The notes under the pieces are model-generated. The model did not search any database. It was not told where the DNA came from and was given only the letters and a program-made list of their open reading frames with translations. A DNA stretch of 64,000 nucleotides, taken from the NCBI RefSeq assembly GCF_011046895.1, contig NZ_CP049249.1, positions 1,133,501-1,197,500 of the forward strand, given 5' to 3'. Made by a program: the position numbers and the translations under genes. Numbering within the stretch: the stretch's first letter is position 1; each line of letters begins with the position of its first letter. Positions 60,328 to 64,000 of the stretch are shown in pieces. Source of the DNA: Rhizobium rhizoryzae (GTDB lineage Bacteria > Pseudomonadota > Alphaproteobacteria > Rhizobiales > Rhizobiaceae).

Positions 60328-62514
60328 TCACGTACTTGCTTGTGACGTCAGCGGCATGAGCGAGGCCGCAGCGGCATCTCCCGGGCGTTCGCTGCCGCCG
60401 CGCACGACAACAGCGTTTGATGCCAGCGGCAATCCGGCTGCTTTGAACGCGGCCAGAAGGCGCTTCATGCCCTCGCGCTTGATGATGCTGGGATTGCCAG
60501 GGCGCGCGGTAAACTTGAAGCGGATCACCATGGAATTTTCCGTCACATCCTGAATGCCCTGCATCTTGAGAGGCACCAGGAAATCGCCGCCGAATTCCGG
60601 ATCATCCAGCATGGCAAGGCCGACCTTCTTCGCCGTCTTCCGGATTAACTCCAGATCCGCGTCCCGATCGAACCGCAATTGGAATTTGATGGTTCCCCAG
60701 TCGCGGCTGTAGTTGGTGATCGAGGTAATCTGGCCAAAAGGAACCGTGTGGATCGGACCATTATGGTGCCGGAGCCGAACCGACCGCAGCGAGATTTGCT
60801 CAACCGTTCCCATCAGCTTTCCGGTATCGATATACTCTCCGATCCGGAAGGCGTCCTCGGCCAGAAAGAAAATGCCGGAAACGACATCCTTCACCAGCGT
60901 CTGGGATCCGAAAGACAAGGCAAGACCCAGCACTCCAAAACCGGCAAGAAGTGGTGCCACATCTATTCCGGCAGCCGATACGACGACAAGCGCCGCGATG
61001 GCGATGACCCCACCCAGGACCAGATTTCGCACGACAGGCAGAATGGTGGATATCCGGCTTTTTTCCTTGCGGGCATCGCCATCATCCTCTCCCGGCATGA
61101 TGACCGTGGCGCTCGGCGCGATTGCTTCGAAATATTTGAGCAGGAAACTGCAGAACGACCAGCTGACGATCAATGCCAGGCTCAGTCGCTCAAGCCACAT
61201 CAGCCAGGTGGTCACCAGTGTAGAAGCACCCATCAACAATGGCTGCCACAGCTGCACGATCATATGAAGCCCTATCAGCCATATCGCCCCCGCCAAGGGT
61301 GTTCGAAGGCTCCACAAGACAACGGATGGCAGGCCCTTGCCGGTCGCAGCTTCCCGCTTCCGTGCCATATGACCAAGAAGGGAAACGACGGCCAGATCAA
61401 GAACAGGCACCACGATCATCAGGAACTGCGTTATACCGGCGGCGCGAGCCCAGACCAGGTTTTGTGCCGAACCCGCGACCAGCAGGCCTGTTGCCCATAT
61501 GACGATTGCCGAAACGATGTATGAATCGGCCAGAATACTCCCGACTGCCCGCCGAAAAGGACCGGCATCTTTTCCGGCAAACACAGAAGCGATATCGCGG
61601 CGACCGCCAATGAACCAGTAAAGCTTCATCACGGTCAGGACTGTGGTTGTCAGGAACAGCCAGCTATCGGCCGCCGCAGCATCCACCATTCTCATATCCG
61701 CCAGATGCACGCTATTCCCGATGAAGGCGGTCATAAGCCCATAGAGCACCAGCATCCGGAAATGCCAGCGCGGCCTTGCGATATCGATCAAAGGGCCGCC
61801 GCTCGCGCCATTGGATTGAAACAGAAAGCGACCGAGGCAGGCATACACCAGCCCGCCTGTCAGCATTGAGAGAAGGGCGCCGTTGACCTGACGCCCAAAG
61901 CTGCCTGCGTCCAGACCCTGGCGAGCCGCGATGTGGGACGCGGCATGAAAAACCGCCACTGCCGCGAGATCAAGTAGCAAGCGCAAACCCGCATTGGTGA
62001 ACCGGCGTTTCGGTATGAAACGCCCATAGGCATGGTTCAGAACCACGCGAGCACCATAGGCGCTGGCAAGCCCCAAGCTTGCACTAACCAGCAACATCCA
62101 GGCTGCGAATGTGGTGCCACCCGGCTCTTCGGAAATTGTCTGCCAGCTTGTCTGGAACACAGCTGGCAGCCGGCTGATGCCAGCAATGGCCCCCTCTGTG
62201 CCGTTTGCCAGTGCTTTCTGAAGGTCGCCAATCATCCACATGTTGTTCATGGCGGCCATGGATTGATCGCGGCTGTTAGACGCAGCTGGCGGCAACGTCT
62301 CTTCTGCCCATCGGATAAGTACGGGAGCGCCGCCCTCTGAGGCAGCTTTTACGGCGGCCTCTATCTGTGCGGCGGTTTGATTTGCGGTGAGGACCACAAT
62401 CGTCGGCGGCTTGTCTTCAGCAGAAGCCGAGCTCTCGGCCGTCTGAAGCCAGACAACAAGACAGACAAGGCAGGCCAGAAGCCGCGAAATTATATGAATG
62501 CGTGTACCCAGCAT
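60328..62514 (-). CDS. Large MscS-family mechanosensitive channel
   Basis: A channel of 728 residues from ATG 62514, with a signal-like N-terminus (IISRLLACLVCLVVWLQ), a periplasmic segment, about ten helices and the C-terminal MscS core: pore helix PLLAGFGVLGLALSFGSQTLVKDVVSGIFFLAED, then the beta domain (GTVEQISLRSVRLR, GPIHTVPFGQIT) and alpha/beta end. It releases osmolytes on hypo-osmotic shock. An upstream in-frame ATG at 62589 is possible but gives a less typical leader. Confidence 0.92.
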   Translation of the reverse strand: MLGTRIHIISRLLACLVCLVVWLQTAESSASAEDKPPTIVVLTANQTAAQIEAAVKAASEGGAPVLIRWAEETLPPAASNSRDQSMAAMNNMWMIGDLQKALANGTEGAIAGISRLPAVFQTSWQTISEEPGGTTFAAWMLLVSASLGLASAYGARVVLNHAYGRFIPKRRFTNAGLRLLLDLAAVAVFHAASHIAARQGLDAGSFGRQVNGALLSMLTGGLVYACLGRFLFQSNGASGGPLIDIARPRWHFRMLVLYGLMTAFIGNSVHLADMRMVDAAAADSWLFLTTTVLTVMKLYWFIGGRRDIASVFAGKDAGPFRRAVGSILADSYIVSAIVIWATGLLVAGSAQNLVWARAAGITQFLMIVVPVLDLAVVSLLGHMARKREAATGKGLPSVVLWSLRTPLAGAIWLIGLHMIVQLWQPLLMGASTLVTTWLMWLERLSLALIVSWSFCSFLLKYFEAIAPSATVIMPGEDDGDARKEKSRISTILPVVRNLVLGGVIAIAALVVVSAAGIDVAPLLAGFGVLGLALSFGSQTLVKDVVSGIFFLAEDAFRIGEYIDTGKLMGTVEQISLRSVRLRHHNGPIHTVPFGQITSITNYSRDWGTIKFQLRFDRDADLELIRKTAKKVGLAMLDDPEFGGDFLVPLKMQGIQDVTENSMVIRFKFTARPGNPSIIKREGMKRLLAAFKAAGLPLASNAVVVRGGSERPGDAAAASLMPLTSQAST

Positions 62515-62635
62515 GCCCCACCTGACGCGATCGAAAATGCCAAGAGGCATTCCGTTGATGATGATGCAATGTTGCCCGCATTTAGGCAATTAGCCGAGGG
62601 TGGGATCTGCCCGGTTCTGCCGATGGCCTGAACGA

Positions 62636-63580
62636 TCAATATCCGCGTTTTCGGTCTATGGTGACAGGCAGCTTGCCGGTACGTCTCCACGTCTCGATGT
62701 TCTGTGCCACTATTTTCGCTGCTGTCACTGCATTTGTTGGCGCTGAGATATGCGGAAGGACTGTGATATCCGGATGCCGCCATAGCGGGGAATTCTCGTC
62801 GAGGGGCTCCTGTGTGAAGACATCAAGCACCGCGTGATCGAGATGCCTGCTATTTAGAAGCTCGATAAGGTCATCCGCGTCGACAATCGCGCCACGGGCG
62901 AAATTGATGAGGGAGGCACCGTTGGGCATCAATCCAAGGCGATGTTTGTTCAGCAACCCCCGGGTTTCGGTAGTAAGAGGCAGAAGGCATACGATGATAT
63001 CGCTTGTCGAAAGAACCGTGTTGAGGCCATCCTCTCCGGTGAAATGCACGGCACCTGGAAGCGTTGCCGCGCTACCGCTCCAGCTCTGGACCTGAAACCC
63101 GGCATCCATCAGGCGTCCCGCCGCCGCCTTGCCAAGCACACCCAACCCCAATAGGCCAACAGTCATTTCGCCGGGATGTCGGTAGCTGCGTGGTTCCCAA
63201 CGGCAATCGACTTGCTGTTTTCTGTAAGCGGGCATCTCCCGTTGCAGATAATAGGTCCAGGCCAGAACCGCCTCCGCCATCACGCGAGACAATTCCGGAT
63301 CGATGAGCCGCACGATGGGCGGAGCAGCGGCGCCTAGTTCAGCAACCAGCCTCTCCACACCGGCCCACAGGCTATGGATCCAGGATATGCCGGGAAGCGC
63401 GGCGACGTCACAAGGATCGGGATTGGCAACGATTGCGATTTCGGCCAGTCGCCTTTCCTCCTGCGTCAGATCCCGAAAGGAGAGAATATGCTCTGCCGGC
63501 ATGGATTGCTGCAGGACGTTCAGCCACTGCTTCTCTTCATCGCCGGGCATGCGGGTGACAAATGCAATCGGCGGTGTCAT
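62636..63580 (-). CDS. ghrA: Glyoxylate/hydroxypyruvate reductase A type
   Basis: A 314-residue D-2-hydroxyacid dehydrogenase of the GhrA branch. HSLWAGVERL is the substrate loop, GLLGLGVLG the NAD(P) motif, the catalytic arginine is in NFARGAIVD, the glutamate in FTQEPLD and the histidine in LPHISAPTN. It reduces glyoxylate and hydroxypyruvate with NADPH. It is divergent from the aminotransferase gene, with which it may share a promoter region (139 bases). Confidence 0.92.
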   Translation of the reverse strand: MTPPIAFVTRMPGDEEKQWLNVLQQSMPAEHILSFRDLTQEERRLAEIAIVANPDPCDVAALPGISWIHSLWAGVERLVAELGAAAPPIVRLIDPELSRVMAEAVLAWTYYLQREMPAYRKQQVDCRWEPRSYRHPGEMTVGLLGLGVLGKAAAGRLMDAGFQVQSWSGSAATLPGAVHFTGEDGLNTVLSTSDIIVCLLPLTTETRGLLNKHRLGLMPNGASLINFARGAIVDADDLIELLNSRHLDHAVLDVFTQEPLDENSPLWRHPDITVLPHISAPTNAVTAAKIVAQNIETWRRTGKLPVTIDRKRGY

Positions 63581-63719
63581 GGCGATTCTCCTTCAAGCTT
63601 CGATCTTTTCAGCATCCACGCCATAGGCGTCAAGCCTTGGCCTTGCCCGAATCGTATGCTGCTGGTTCTGTGCGACCAGCGACGTCGCATGGGCGTCTGA
63701 TAGAATGACCGGAGTGAGC

Positions 63720-64000
63720 ATGTCCCGCATCGTATATGTAAATGGCGAATGGAAACCCGAGGCCGAGGCAACGATCTCAGTCTTCGACAGAGGTCTTCTG
63801 TTCGCAGATGCGATCTATGAGGTGACGGCTGTCATCAACCGTAAGCTCATAGACTATTCAGGCCACACCGCTCGCCTGAAACGGTCCTTGGAAGCGCTCG
63901 GTATCCCGTCACCGGTATCGGACGACGAGCTTCTCGATCTACATCGCCAGATTATCGAACGAAACGATCTTGAGAGCGGATTGATCTATTTGCAGATCTC
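63720..64000 (+). CDS. D-amino-acid aminotransferase (class IV), N-terminal part
   Basis: The gene runs off the window after 93 codons. The start MSRIVYVNGEWKPEAEA and SVFDRGLLFADAIYEVTAV are diagnostic of D-alanine aminotransferase-type PLP enzymes. GGAG lies 5 bases before the ATG at 63720; a GTG at 63714 is an alternative. The PLP lysine lies beyond the visible part. It converts D-amino acids to 2-keto acids. Confidence 0.93.
   Translation, partial: MSRIVYVNGEWKPEAEATISVFDRGLLFADAIYEVTAVINRKLIDYSGHTARLKRSLEALGIPSPVSDDELLDLHRQIIERNDLESGLIYLQI

Overview
The window looks like an alphaproteobacterial (Rhizobiales) chromosome or chromid segment, most plausibly Rhizobiaceae or a Brucellaceae relative. 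Reasons: moderately high GC, an alphaproteobacterial bcs locus with bcsN, a minCDE operon with a CtrA-type box, a DUF1127 gene followed by CCTCCTCCC-loop small RNAs, and many sugar ABC transporters with LacI regulators. minCDE lies on a secondary replicon in several members of this order, so a chromid is possible; this is inference. No tRNA, rRNA, IS element, CRISPR array or prophage was seen.

Layout. 1-5242: end of kdpB, then kdpC, kdpD and kdpE (potassium uptake and its sensor pair). 5350-15791: a gluconate/idonate-type catabolic locus with a CUT2 sugar ABC transporter, a LacI repressor, idnO, gntK, two other dehydrogenases, idnD and a lactonase, tied together by three copies of the operator ATGTTATCGATAACAT (two perfect, one 14/16). 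15920-24364: cellulose synthesis (bcsA, bcsB, a TPR protein, bcsN) with a convergent GH5 cellulase; a HD-GYP response regulator follows at 25120. 26211-36321: acuI and a long minus-strand operon for unsaturated uronides (GH105, kduI, an unrecognised 823-residue protein, CUT1 transporter), with its LacI regulator divergent at 36440. 37574-41381: an M19 dipeptidase, DUF1127, a tandem four-hairpin sRNA locus of the cuckoo/CcsR type, and minCDE.

41436-45518 carries a GGDEF-EAL protein in one operon with two solute-binding proteins that have no permease, which resembles a ligand-sensing c-di-GMP module. Together with the PilZ domain of BcsA and the HD-GYP regulator, the window has a marked c-di-GMP and cellulose theme.

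45914-54634 is the most unusual part: a sulfatase-fold membrane protein, a flippase-like membrane protein, a CDP-alcohol phosphatidyltransferase, a GTP cyclohydrolase II with a degenerate N-terminal domain, a dehydrogenase, a divergent PTPS/QueD homologue, a GT4 glycosyltransferase, a methyltransferase and a RibD-type reductase. I know of no described pathway with this set. It suggests a GTP-derived pyrimidine or pterin that is reduced, methylated and glycosylated, perhaps linked to a lipid.

54650-64000 holds a cytochrome b561, a P450, a YdeP/FdhF-type molybdoenzyme, an M20 amidohydrolase, an MscS-family channel, a GhrA-type reductase and the start of a D-amino-acid aminotransferase.
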